In this document: piece after piece, positions 18,321-26,669 of the stretch
Layout: each line of letters begins with the position of its first letter
Position numbering within the stretch: the first letter of the stretch is position 1
Assembly: GCA_900316665.1 (NCBI GenBank)
Contig: ONDV01000003.1
Span: forward strand, 26,345 to 90,344
Direction: 5' to 3'
DNA: 64,000 bases
Source: an uncultured Lachnospiraceae bacterium
Lineage (GTDB): Bacteria > Bacillota > Clostridia > Lachnospirales > Lachnospiraceae
Made by a program: the position numbers and the translations under genes
Notes under the pieces: generated by a model
Seen by the model: the letters and a program-made list of their open reading frames with translations, nothing else
What the model was told of the DNA's origin: nothing
Databases searched by the model: none

Positions 18321-19445
18321 ATGAATAAAAGTATACTTTACGAAGAAACAGATATTAAAGATCAAAACATATTAAGATGTCTTAAAGACAATGATATTCT
18401 TCTCGACATCGAAACTACAGGACTATCCCGTTTCAAAAGCAAAATCTTTCTATTAGGCTTCGGACTTGTAAAAGAAAAGCCAGACGGTAATTTTTCCCTG
18501 TCAATAAAGCAGATATTCTCAGTAGACGGTGATGAAGAAGGTCTTCTTACAGATTTCATTTCATATCTTCCAAAAGAAGGAAGGATAATAACCTATAATG
18601 GTGACCGTTTTGATATACCTTTCATTGAAGAAAAATGCCGGAAATACAGCCTGCCATCTGCTTTATCTGATCATGAATCTCTGGATCTGCTAAAATATTA
18701 TTCAAAATTGAAGAATTTCCTGCGGCTTCCGTCAATGAGTGAAAAAACAGTTGAATCTTTTCTGAAGATAAAAAGAGACGATAAATTGAGCGGAAAAGAA
18801 ATTGCTGAGGGGATCAGAAAATATTATAAAGAGCCAGATAAAATAACAAGAGATTTAATTCTTCTCCATAATAAAGAGGATATTGAAGGGCTTGTTTCTG
18901 TTTTCAAACTGTCAGAATACCTTGACCTGGAAAAAGCCTTTATTAATATAGAAGAGTTAAAGATACTGTCCTCTTCTGACAAAGAGATGAATGTAAGCTT
19001 TTACGGCAAACTAAGAAGAACCCTGCCATCAGCAATAAGAATAATCGCCTATCCCTTTTATTTAATTTCGGAAGACAATAGCTTGAGGGGTACTTTAAGG
19101 CTCAGAAAAAAGAAACTGCGTTTTTATCATCCGGACATAGAAAACTATACATATCTTGTTAAAGAGAATATTGTCATTCCTAAGATTTTGGCTGATGATA
19201 TTCCGAGAAGCCGGAAAAGAAAACCGAAAAAATCAGAATGTTTCACAGAGACTGAAGGCTTTAGTATGGAATTGCCGAATAAGGTAAAAGAGGATTTTAT
19301 TCTAAATGCCAAGGAGTCCGGCATCCTTATTTTTAAAGATATCGAAGAAGAATATAACGGAGAAAAAGATTATGTCAAAATAAATAAAAAAGATGATATC
19401 ATAAAAAACCTTAATATCATCATTCCGCTTTTATTGAGAATGTAA
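18321..19445 (+). CDS. DEDD-type exonuclease, ribonuclease H-like domain protein (YprB-like)
   Basis: 374 residues from ATG 18321. The N-terminal 200 residues hold the exonuclease triad: DIETTGL (29-35), ITYNGDRFDIPFI (about 90-102) and HNKEDIEGL (183-191). They match the RNase_H_2/YprB family of presumed 3'-5' exonucleases. The C-terminal 170 residues are lysine-rich and unassigned. There is no Shine-Dalgarno sequence before this ATG, nor before an in-frame ATG at 18273, and the promoter makes a leaderless mRNA likely. It is alone on its strand between rnf and cheR. Confidence 0.82.
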   Translation: MNKSILYEETDIKDQNILRCLKDNDILLDIETTGLSRFKSKIFLLGFGLVKEKPDGNFSLSIKQIFSVDGDEEGLLTDFISYLPKEGRIITYNGDRFDIPFIEEKCRKYSLPSALSDHESLDLLKYYSKLKNFLRLPSMSEKTVESFLKIKRDDKLSGKEIAEGIRKYYKEPDKITRDLILLHNKEDIEGLVSVFKLSEYLDLEKAFINIEELKILSSSDKEMNVSFYGKLRRTLPSAIRIIAYPFYLISEDNSLRGTLRLRKKKLRFYHPDIENYTYLVKENIVIPKILADDIPRSRKRKPKKSECFTETEGFSMELPNKVKEDFILNAKESGILIFKDIEEEYNGEKDYVKINKKDDIIKNLNIIIPLLLRM

Positions 19446-19490
19446 TATTTATTGAATCAAAGACAAGAAATACCAAAACTTACACCATCA

Positions 19491-19520
19491 AAAAAATACC
19501 GGCATACGCCGGTATTTCTC
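19491..19520. terminator. Bidirectional terminator between the nuclease gene and cheR
   Basis: Stem AAATACCGGC/GCCGGTATTT (19494-19503, 19508-19517) with loop ATAC. The minus strand continues with a T run (ends cheR); the plus strand continues CTCATTTTTTG (ends the nuclease gene). Confidence 0.85.
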
Positions 19521-20292
19521 ATTTTTTGTCATAGAAAAAGGAATTCCTTCTTCCAAAGCCTATTTCTTTGTAATCAGCAACCTGTTCCGTACTTCCGATA
19601 AAAAGCACGCCGCCGGATTTCAGAGATCTATAGAATTTCCTATAGATGTTTTCTTTTGCTTCGTCTGTAAAATAGATAAGCACATTTCGGCATACGATCA
19701 TATCAAGATCATCCGGAAATCTGTCGCTTAATAGATTTGATTCCCTGAAAGAAACACAACGCCTGATCTCGTCAGATATCTGAAATGAAGGACCTATTTG
19801 CCTGAAATATCTTTTCTTCAAATCCTCAGGAACATTTTTTATGCTTTTTTCATTGTAAAGACCGGTCTTCGCCTGTTCCAAAATACGTTTATCGATATCG
19901 GTAGCAATTATCCTGATATCGCCTAGAGAAACATGTCGCGATAAAGCCATCACGAGAGAATATGGTTCATCTCCGGTCGAACAGGCAGCGCTCCAGATAT
20001 TAAGTCTCTTCCCGAATTTTGAAATAAGCTCCGGTAAATACACTTTATCAAGAATTTCCCATTGATCCGGATTCCTGTAAAACTCCGATACATTTATAGT
20101 AAGGAAATTGATGAATTCACTGAAAACGCTGCTGTCTGTCCGAAGAAGACGAACATATTCGTCATACGAAGAGCATTTGTTTCTGCTGACAAGAGAATCG
20201 ATCCTCCGGCGCATCTGTTTTTCTTTATAGCTGGAAAGATCTATGCCGGCAAGAGATAAAGCACGTCTCTTGAATTCTTCGTAACCATCCAT
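19519..20292 (-). CDS. cheR: CheR-family protein-glutamate O-methyltransferase (orphan)
   Basis: 257 residues: an N-terminal helical CheR domain (GIDLSSYKEKQMRRRIDSLV, INVSEFYRNP) and a SAM-binding methyltransferase domain (IWSAACSTGDEPYSLVMALS, IIATDIDKRIL, MIVCRNVLIYF). CheR methylates glutamates on chemoreceptors. No other chemotaxis gene is near. It is the last gene of the rpiR-BaiN-cmk-ispH-S1 run, 21 bases after the S1 gene. It has no convincing ribosome site, suggesting coupled or weak translation. Family is certain; substrate is not. Confidence 0.9.
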   Translation of the reverse strand: MDGYEEFKRRALSLAGIDLSSYKEKQMRRRIDSLVSRNKCSSYDEYVRLLRTDSSVFSEFINFLTINVSEFYRNPDQWEILDKVYLPELISKFGKRLNIWSAACSTGDEPYSLVMALSRHVSLGDIRIIATDIDKRILEQAKTGLYNEKSIKNVPEDLKKRYFRQIGPSFQISDEIRRCVSFRESNLLSDRFPDDLDMIVCRNVLIYFTDEAKENIYRKFYRSLKSGGVLFIGSTEQVADYKEIGFGRRNSFFYDKK

Positions 20293-20313
20293 CTGAATAA
20301 ACCAATAAACGAG

Positions 20314-21441
20314 TTATTCGTTATCTCCGTTCTTATAGGAATCAATATCTACATCAGCATAATTATCGTTTTCATCATTAGCCTTGTTCATAGCCTTGAT
20401 AGAAAGAGAAATCTTATGCTCATTCTCTCTGAGTTCAACAACCATAGCTGTGATCTCCTGACCTGTAGTAAGAACGTCAGAAGGCTTATCTACATGATCC
20501 TTTGAAATCTGTGAAACATGGAGAAGAGCATCAATGCCGGGTTCAAGTTCGATGAAGGCGCCGAAATCTGTCATGCGGGCTACCTTGCCTGTGACAATAG
20601 TGCCGACTGCATATTTCTTATCAGCTCCGTTCCAGGGGTTCTCATCTTCGAACTTTCTGGAAAGAGCAATCTTCTTGCCATTGATATTCTTTATGAATAC
20701 ACGGACCTTGTCATCCACATGATAAAGCTTCTTAGGATTGTCAACATGACCCCATGACATCTCTGAAATATGAAGCAGTCCGTCTACACCGCCGAGATCG
20801 ATGAAAGCGCCGAAGTCAGTTACATTCTTAACTGTTCCTTCGATGACATCGCCAACGTGGATCTTCTCGAAGAATTCTTTCTGAACTTCTTCCTTCTTTG
20901 CAACAAGGAGCTGCTTTCTGTCACCGATGATTCTTCTCTTTCTGGGATTGAATTCGGTAATTACAAACTGGATCTCCTTGCCGTCATACTGGTGCAGATC
21001 CTTTACAAAAGTATCAGCCACAAGGCTTGCCGGTACGAATACACGGGCATCGTCAACCATAACGGAGAGACCGCCGTTAAGGACACGAACCACCTTGCCT
21101 GTGAGAACTTCCTGATTCTCGAAAGCTTCTCTTAATTTCTCGTTGCCCTTCTCCTGTGCAAGTCTCTTGTAAGAAAGGATAACCATGTTGTCAACATCTG
21201 ATACCTTGACAACGATTGCTTCCATCTTGTCGCCGACCTTTGCTACTGTAGTAAGATCGAGATTGTTATCATCAGAATATTCCTGACGGGTGATGACACC
21301 GTCTGACTTGAATCCGATATTCAGGTCGATCTCATCAGGCTTTACTGCGATGACTTCTCCTTCTACTACCTCCCCATTGTGAATTGTCTTGAATGATGCA
21401 TTCAGCATCTCTTCAAAGCTCTGGTTGTCTTGTTCTGGCAT
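20314..21441 (-). CDS. rpsA: S1 RNA-binding domain protein (ribosomal protein S1 homologue)
   Basis: 375 residues with four S1/OB repeats, at roughly 18-85, 100-168, 190-260 and 275-345. The third and fourth carry the clearest signature (VTDFGAFIDLGGVDGLLHIS; MTDFGAFIELEPGIDALLHV). It binds mRNA and resembles the four-repeat S1 homologues of Firmicutes (YpfD type). The start at 21441 overlaps the ispH end by 40 bases and is supported by GAGGAGG ten bases upstream. In many Clostridia ispH and this gene are fused; here they are separate but overlapping. Product name is sure, ribosomal status less so. Confidence 0.9.
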   Translation of the reverse strand: MPEQDNQSFEEMLNASFKTIHNGEVVEGEVIAVKPDEIDLNIGFKSDGVITRQEYSDDNNLDLTTVAKVGDKMEAIVVKVSDVDNMVILSYKRLAQEKGNEKLREAFENQEVLTGKVVRVLNGGLSVMVDDARVFVPASLVADTFVKDLHQYDGKEIQFVITEFNPRKRRIIGDRKQLLVAKKEEVQKEFFEKIHVGDVIEGTVKNVTDFGAFIDLGGVDGLLHISEMSWGHVDNPKKLYHVDDKVRVFIKNINGKKIALSRKFEDENPWNGADKKYAVGTIVTGKVARMTDFGAFIELEPGIDALLHVSQISKDHVDKPSDVLTTGQEITAMVVELRENEHKISLSIKAMNKANDENDNYADVDIDSYKNGDNE

Positions 21442-22277
21442 GTTTCTAGAACCTCCTCAATGATTTTTTGCGGGGTCGAAGCCCCTGCGGTTATGCCTAC
21501 GCTGTCAATGGATTTCAGAACGGCCAGATCAAGATCTTCTGAGGACTGTATAAAGAAAGTATGGGGATTAATTTCTTTACAGATCCTGTAGAGCTTCTGT
21601 GAGTTCGAACTATGTTTCCCGCCTGTTACAATCATCACATCAACTTTTCCTGCAATGTCGGCAGCTTCCTTCTGGCGCTCTTCCGTTGCACTGCATATCG
21701 TATTAACACAAGTAGTATCATATCCTTTTTCTCTTATGATTTCAACTAGTTTATCAAATTTAGCGTACTCAAAAGTAGTTTGCGAAACAATGAATATCTT
21801 TTTATTATGAGAAAGCGAGAAATTCATGGCATCATCCTCATTGGAAATGACAGAAAATTCGTTTCCGTCGATCCAGCCCGTGATACCTCTGACCTCAGGA
21901 TGATCAGGATTACCGGTTATAATAATGTAGTATCCCTTCTTTGAATATTCTCTTACAAGATTATGAATCTTTAGAACAAAAGGACATGTAGCATCAACGA
22001 TCTCAAATCCGCTCTTCTTGAGATAATTATATGTTTCTTCAGAAACGCCGTGAGATCGTATCACTATTGTGCCCGGCTTCGAATTTTTTAAATCTTCAGG
22101 ACTGTTAAGGGCGTATACGCCTCTTGATTCAAGATCATTTACCACGATTTCATTGTGAATAATAGGACCCCATGTATATACGGGATCTTTACTTTTCGAT
22201 CTTTCATTTTCCACAGTTTCAAGAGCTCTTTTCACGCCGAAGCAGAATCCTGCGCTCTCAGCCAGCAATATCTTCAT
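21402..22277 (-). CDS. ispH: 4-hydroxy-3-methylbut-2-enyl diphosphate reductase IspH
   Basis: 291 residues. The three cysteines that hold the Fe-S cluster are visible in ESAGFCFGVKRALE, DATCPFVLKIH and NTICSATEERQ. TGGKHSSNSQKL and GITAGASTPQKIIEEVL are family signatures. It makes IPP and DMAPP, the last MEP-pathway step; ispG and dxr are also in this window. It overlaps cmk upstream by ATGA and the S1 gene downstream by 40 bases, a conserved cmk-ispH-rpsA order in Clostridia. Confidence 0.98.
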   Translation of the reverse strand: MKILLAESAGFCFGVKRALETVENERSKSKDPVYTWGPIIHNEIVVNDLESRGVYALNSPEDLKNSKPGTIVIRSHGVSEETYNYLKKSGFEIVDATCPFVLKIHNLVREYSKKGYYIIITGNPDHPEVRGITGWIDGNEFSVISNEDDAMNFSLSHNKKIFIVSQTTFEYAKFDKLVEIIREKGYDTTCVNTICSATEERQKEAADIAGKVDVMIVTGGKHSSNSQKLYRICKEINPHTFFIQSSEDLDLAVLKSIDSVGITAGASTPQKIIEEVLETCQNKTTRALKRC

Positions 22278-22945
22278 TTTTTGATCATCCCATTTACATA
22301 ATTTACGATCTTATCTACCACCTGATCAATTGTCATATCAGAAGAATCAATAAGTATCGCATCACTTGCCATGCGAAGAGGTGATACAGCCCTTGTCAGA
22401 TCCGCTTCATCTCTCTTCTTCACGTCATTGATTACAGATTCAAGATCAACCTTGATTCCCTTTTCAGTAAGTTCCTTATAACGTCTATTTCCACGCACAT
22501 CAGCTGATGCGGTAAGATAAATCTTGATGTCTGCGTTTGGAAGAATGGTGGTTCCTATATCTCTGCCATCCATTATCACATTCTCCTTTGCAGCAATGTC
22601 TCTCTGCATGGATAAAAGGCTTTCTCTTACCTTTTTATAGGCACTGACAGCTGATGCAGCGGCACTGACTTCGGGAGTCCTGATCTTACCGGTTACATCG
22701 ATCTTATTCAAAAAAATTCTCTGCTCTCCATCAGCATAGCTGATATCAAGAGAAACCGATGATACATTAGAACTCACAAGATTCTCATCAGATACATCTA
22801 TGCCATGCTCTATCATATAAAGAGCAATGCTTCTGTACATGGCGCCGGTATCTACATATACATAGCCGAGCTTTGCTGCGCAGGCCTTTGCTATTGTACT
22901 TTTTCCTGCACCTGCAGGACCGTCTATCGCTATATTTACACTCAT
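22274..22945 (-). CDS. cmk: Cytidylate kinase
   Basis: 223 residues. The P-loop is IDGPAGAGKSTIAKA, followed by YVDTGAMYRSIAL, the CMP-binding insert and DGRDIGTTILPNADIKIYLT. It phosphorylates CMP and dCMP. The start lies 12 bases after the BaiN-like gene, and the stop overlaps ispH. Length and motifs are standard. Confidence 0.98.
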   Translation of the reverse strand: MSVNIAIDGPAGAGKSTIAKACAAKLGYVYVDTGAMYRSIALYMIEHGIDVSDENLVSSNVSSVSLDISYADGEQRIFLNKIDVTGKIRTPEVSAAASAVSAYKKVRESLLSMQRDIAAKENVIMDGRDIGTTILPNADIKIYLTASADVRGNRRYKELTEKGIKVDLESVINDVKKRDEADLTRAVSPLRMASDAILIDSSDMTIDQVVDKIVNYVNGMIKK

Positions 22946-22957
22946 CTCTTGTCCTCT

Positions 22958-24208
22958 TTAATCTTCCTCACCGGAGGCAGCGCATCCTGCCAGATATCCG
23001 GTTGAAATAGCTGCCTGAATATTATATCCGCCGGTAGTTCCGTCATAGTCTATTACTTCTCCGGCAAAATAGAGACCTTTTACTTTCCTTGACTCCATTG
23101 TGTGAGGATCTATCTCCTTAGTATCTATTCCTCCCTGAGTAATTATAGCCTCATTAAAAGACTTTGTAGCTACGGCAGTGATCGGATAATGCTTTAAAAA
23201 GCTGATAATCTTCTTTCTGTCATCAACGGTCAGATCCGAATTTCCCTTTTCAGGATCAAGCCCTGCTTTTTCAATGAAGGGATCCACAAACCTTTCCGGA
23301 AGAAGTGTGCGCATAAGACTCCTCAGATGTCTCTTGGGAGCAGTCTTTACTTCCCTTATTATTCTTCTGTCAAGTTCGTCATTTCTCAAAGCTATTTTAA
23401 GATCTATCCATCCCTGGATCGGACCGTTTTTAAGAGAACGTCCGATTGCAGAAGAAGCGGAAAGTGCGATGGGACCTGAAATTCCGTCATGTGTAAAGAT
23501 CATCTCGCCCTTCATGCTGAAGAAATCCTTTTTGCCATAAGTGAAATTAAGCTCAACATTTTTAAGAGACAGACCTTCAAGTCCGGGAACTTCATTATCT
23601 GATAAGACTATTGGAACAAGACCCGGGGAAGGCGGGATAACATTGATGCCAAGATCTTCCGCGAATTTATATCCGTCACCTGTAGATCCGGTGGAAGGAT
23701 AAGACATTCCTCCGGTTGCTACTATTACTTTGTCATACAAAACGCTATGGCCGTTGAAAAGCTCTACGCCTTTTACTTTTACATCATCCCCGTCTTTTTC
23801 AGTAATGATTCTCTTTACTCTCTTATTACATCTATAATCAGGATCTACATTGCTGAGTGCAATTTGAAGAGCTTTGGTGACATCAGAAGCTTTATCAGAT
23901 GCCGGAAATACCCGGCCTCCTCTCTCAACCTTTGTCTTTGTCCCATAGTCTTCCAGAAAATAGATAAGGTCAGTATTATTGAACTTACTTATAGCGCTGT
24001 AAAGAAATCTGGAATTATTAATGTAATGCGGCATGAATTCCTCCATAGGAGCAATATTTGTCACATTGCATCTGCCTTTACCGGTGATATAAAGTTTCTT
24101 TCCGATTTTTTCATTTCTTTCATAAATGGTAACCCGGTCTCCATTTATACCTGCCCAATATGCAGCCATCAATCCGGCGGGACCAGAACCAATTACCGCA
24201 ATATTCAT
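22958..24208 (-). CDS. NAD(P)/FAD-dependent oxidoreductase (HI0933/BaiN family)
   Basis: 416 residues. N-terminal Rossmann motif AVIGSGPAGLMAAYWAGING binds FAD. GKKLYITGKGRCNVTN, IVATGGMSYPSTGSTGDGY and GGYNIQAAISTGYLAG are typical of the HI0933-like (Pfam HI0933_like) family. BaiN acts in bile acid 7-dehydroxylation in one Clostridium, but most members have unknown substrates and this gene's place before cmk is common in Clostridia. It overlaps the RpiR regulator stop by ATGA. Confidence 0.88.
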   Translation of the reverse strand: MNIAVIGSGPAGLMAAYWAGINGDRVTIYERNEKIGKKLYITGKGRCNVTNIAPMEEFMPHYINNSRFLYSAISKFNNTDLIYFLEDYGTKTKVERGGRVFPASDKASDVTKALQIALSNVDPDYRCNKRVKRIITEKDGDDVKVKGVELFNGHSVLYDKVIVATGGMSYPSTGSTGDGYKFAEDLGINVIPPSPGLVPIVLSDNEVPGLEGLSLKNVELNFTYGKKDFFSMKGEMIFTHDGISGPIALSASSAIGRSLKNGPIQGWIDLKIALRNDELDRRIIREVKTAPKRHLRSLMRTLLPERFVDPFIEKAGLDPEKGNSDLTVDDRKKIISFLKHYPITAVATKSFNEAIITQGGIDTKEIDPHTMESRKVKGLYFAGEVIDYDGTTGGYNIQAAISTGYLAGCAASGEED

Positions 24209-25125
24209 TCTTCTTTACCTCCTATTGGCAAAATGACTTTATCGCTGACAGGTTCTATATCATCTTTCTCGAAAACATTATATTCATCCCAGATATTCTC
24301 AAGGAGCTTCATCGATTCCGCCACATCATCCTTCTTATTCATGCAAAGAGCCAGAATAAGTGCATTGATAAGCGACAGGGGAGCGACAAGGGAATCGACT
24401 ATTGAAGCCATGCCGCTGTTAGCGATCAAGTTACATGATGAATAAAGATTTACGGGAGAATATATAGAATCAGTAAGAGTAATGATTCCTGCTCTCCTTC
24501 TGTTTGCAAACTCAAGAGCCTTTACGGTCATCATAGAATATCTTGGAAAACTTATACCGATTATCACATCATTTTCATCGATCCTGAGCATCTGTTCAAA
24601 GACTTCACTTGTATTATTGGTATGCACCAGAACAACGTCGCTGAAGATAAGATTCAGATAGAAATATAGAAACTGAGCCAGCGGCGCACAGGAATGAATG
24701 CCGATTACATAAATCTTTCTGGCATTCAATATCATATCAACAGCATGCTCAAATATCTTATCGTCAACATTTTCTCTGGTCTTCTTTATTAATTCCTCAT
24801 CAGACTTTAATACTGTTTCGAGAACCCCTGACTGATTGATCCTCTCACTGGTCACTTCCATTCTCTGAATTGAATTAAGCTTGTTCCTGACCATCTCTTC
24901 AAGAGCCTTCTGAAATTCCGGATAACCTTTGTATCCCAGAACCATGGAAAACCTGACGACAGTAGATTCTGATACTCCGACTATGCTGCCAAGCTTCGAG
25001 GCTGTAAGAAATACAGCCTTGTCATAATTATCGCTTATATAGTTTGCAAGCATCTTCTGCCCTTTTGAAAGCTTTGAATATGAACGGTTAATCCTGTTCA
25101 TCAGATCATTTGTATTAGCTGTCAT
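24205..25125 (-). CDS. MurR/RpiR family transcriptional regulator
   Basis: 306 residues. The N-terminal HTH_6 domain has the recognition region VGVSESTVVRFSMVLGYKGY followed by PEFQKAL. A SIS sugar-phosphate binding domain (about 125-260) has KIYVIGIHSCAPLAQFL and DVIIGISFPRYSMMTVKALE. Such regulators respond to phosphosugars or N-acetylmuramate phosphate. It heads an operon with a flavoprotein, cmk and ispH rather than sugar genes, so its effector is unclear. Confidence 0.92.
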   Translation of the reverse strand: MTANTNDLMNRINRSYSKLSKGQKMLANYISDNYDKAVFLTASKLGSIVGVSESTVVRFSMVLGYKGYPEFQKALEEMVRNKLNSIQRMEVTSERINQSGVLETVLKSDEELIKKTRENVDDKIFEHAVDMILNARKIYVIGIHSCAPLAQFLYFYLNLIFSDVVLVHTNNTSEVFEQMLRIDENDVIIGISFPRYSMMTVKALEFANRRRAGIITLTDSIYSPVNLYSSCNLIANSGMASIVDSLVAPLSLINALILALCMNKKDDVAESMKLLENIWDEYNVFEKDDIEPVSDKVILPIGGKEE

Positions 25126-25148
25126 ATATTTAAACCTCTCTCGTAAGT

Positions 25149-25177
25149 ATTATAAAACAGAGAGCAGAAAAAACCAA
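25149..25177 (-). promoter_or_regulatory. Promoter of the RpiR-cmk-ispH operon
   Basis: Minus strand TTGGTT (25172-25177), 17 bases, TATAAT (25149-25154). It sits between the oad terminator and the regulator ATG. The start near 25142 gives a leader of about 17 bases containing GAGAGAGG. Confidence 0.6.
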
Positions 25178-25190
25178 ACAAAAAACAAAC

Positions 25191-25219
25191 AAAAAAGTAC
25201 CGGTCTATCTGACCGGTAC
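25191..25219 (-). terminator. Terminator of the decarboxylase operon
   Basis: Perfect 9-bp stem GTACCGGTC/GACCGGTAC (25197-25205, 25211-25219), loop of five, followed on the minus strand by six T, 17 bases after the oadA stop. Confidence 0.9.
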
Positions 25220-25235
25220 AAAAATCCTTTAAATA

Positions 25236-26654
25236 TCAGACGGGATAAGCCTTGTTCTTTGAATCAGCTTTTTTCGGATCAACACCTGTCTCCTGAGCTT
25301 CGCGGTATTTAAAGAATTCAGTCGCGACCTGAGGAAAGAGCGCATATGTAAGTACATCTTCATCCTGTCTCTTATAAGGCTTGACCTTTTCTTCCATTTC
25401 AGCAAGCTGGGGCTTTACAAGATCAGCATATCTGCATGTAACGGCATCCTTTGCCTTATCTCCAAGCGCCTTCTCGACAACTTCTGGATTAAAAGGCTTC
25501 TCTGTCTTTCCATACTTTCCAAGAAGAAGATCCTTGGTCTGGTCTGTTACTACCTTATATCTCTCGCCCATCAGCACATTGAACACAGCCTGCGTACCGA
25601 CGATCTGAGAAGACGGGGTAACCAGAGGCGGCTCGCCGAGATCTTTTCTGACTCTGGGGACTTCCTCAAGCACTTCGTTAAGCTTGTCTTCCTTACCTTG
25701 CTCTTTTAACTGCTTGATAAGATTAGAAAGCATACCGCCGGGAACCTGATAGAGAAGAGTCTTGATATTTACACCGAGAACCTTTGTGGAAATAAGACCA
25801 TTATCAATATACTTCTGACGAATAGGAGCAAAATAATCAGCTATTTCAGAAAGAAGATTCTGATCAAGTCCGGTATCATATTCTGTACCCTTGAATGCCT
25901 CAACCATAACTTCAGTAGCCGGCTGGGAAGTACCCATGGCAAAAGGTGAAATTGCCGTGTCGATTATATCGCATCCTGCTTCTACTGCCTTCATGGCTGT
26001 CATTGAAGCCACACCTGAAGTGTAGTGATTATGAAGCTCGATAGGAATCTTTACATTCTCTTTAAGGGCTGTAAAAAGTTCAGTAGCCTGAGTAGGAACC
26101 AGAAGACCTGACATATCCTTTATGCAAAGAGAGTCAGCGCCAAGGGACTCTGCCTCTTTTGCTTTTCTGACCCAGTATTCAGTGGTGTAGGCATCACCAA
26201 GTGTGAAGGAAAGCGCTATCTGGGCATGACCCTGCTCCTTCTTGGCAGCCTTGACTGCTGTCTCAAGATTTCTCATATCATTCAAGCAGTCAAATATTCT
26301 TATAATATCGATTCCATTTGCTATAGACTTCTGCACAAAATACTCAACGACATCATCAGCATAAGGCTTGTAACCGAGTATATTCTGTCCTCTGAAAAGC
26401 ATCTGCAGACGGGTGTTTTTGAAACCCGCCCTGAGCTTTCTAAGGCGCTCCCAGGGATCCTCATGGAGGAAACGGAGGCAGGCATCAAATGTAGCGCCGC
26501 CCCAACACTCTACTGCATTGTATCCGACCTTGTCCATAACAGGAATGATCGGAAGCATTTCTTCTGTCGTCATTCGTGTTGCCATCAAAGACTGATGGGC
26601 ATCACGAAGAACAGTTTCTGTTATTTTAAGTGGTTTTTTAACTGTATCAGCCAT
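25236..26654 (-). CDS. oadA: Oxaloacetate decarboxylase alpha subunit / 5S carboxyltransferase-type protein
   Basis: 472 residues, cytoplasmic TIM-barrel carboxyltransferase of the pyruvate carboxylase/transcarboxylase 5S family. Seen: LRDAHQSLMATRM, the carboxylated-lysine motif CIKDMSGLL and the metal ligands in ELHNHYTSGV. The C-terminal PYC/OADA part includes YQVPGGMLSNLIKQLKEQ. There is no biotin domain; the carrier is the separate gene upstream. It moves carboxyl groups from oxaloacetate to biotin. Last gene of the operon. Confidence 0.93.
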   Translation of the reverse strand: MADTVKKPLKITETVLRDAHQSLMATRMTTEEMLPIIPVMDKVGYNAVECWGGATFDACLRFLHEDPWERLRKLRAGFKNTRLQMLFRGQNILGYKPYADDVVEYFVQKSIANGIDIIRIFDCLNDMRNLETAVKAAKKEQGHAQIALSFTLGDAYTTEYWVRKAKEAESLGADSLCIKDMSGLLVPTQATELFTALKENVKIPIELHNHYTSGVASMTAMKAVEAGCDIIDTAISPFAMGTSQPATEVMVEAFKGTEYDTGLDQNLLSEIADYFAPIRQKYIDNGLISTKVLGVNIKTLLYQVPGGMLSNLIKQLKEQGKEDKLNEVLEEVPRVRKDLGEPPLVTPSSQIVGTQAVFNVLMGERYKVVTDQTKDLLLGKYGKTEKPFNPEVVEKALGDKAKDAVTCRYADLVKPQLAEMEEKVKPYKRQDEDVLTYALFPQVATEFFKYREAQETGVDPKKADSKNKAYPV

Positions 26655-26669
26655 CTTGCACTCCTTCTA

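Noticed and set aside
21402..21441. Frameshift that split an ispH-S1 fusion
   Set aside because: ispH ends at its normal length and the S1 gene has its own GAGGAGG site, so these are two intact overlapping genes.
23747..24445. 232-codon plus-strand open frame
   Set aside because: Antisense to the HI0933-family and RpiR genes, without a promoter or ribosome site.
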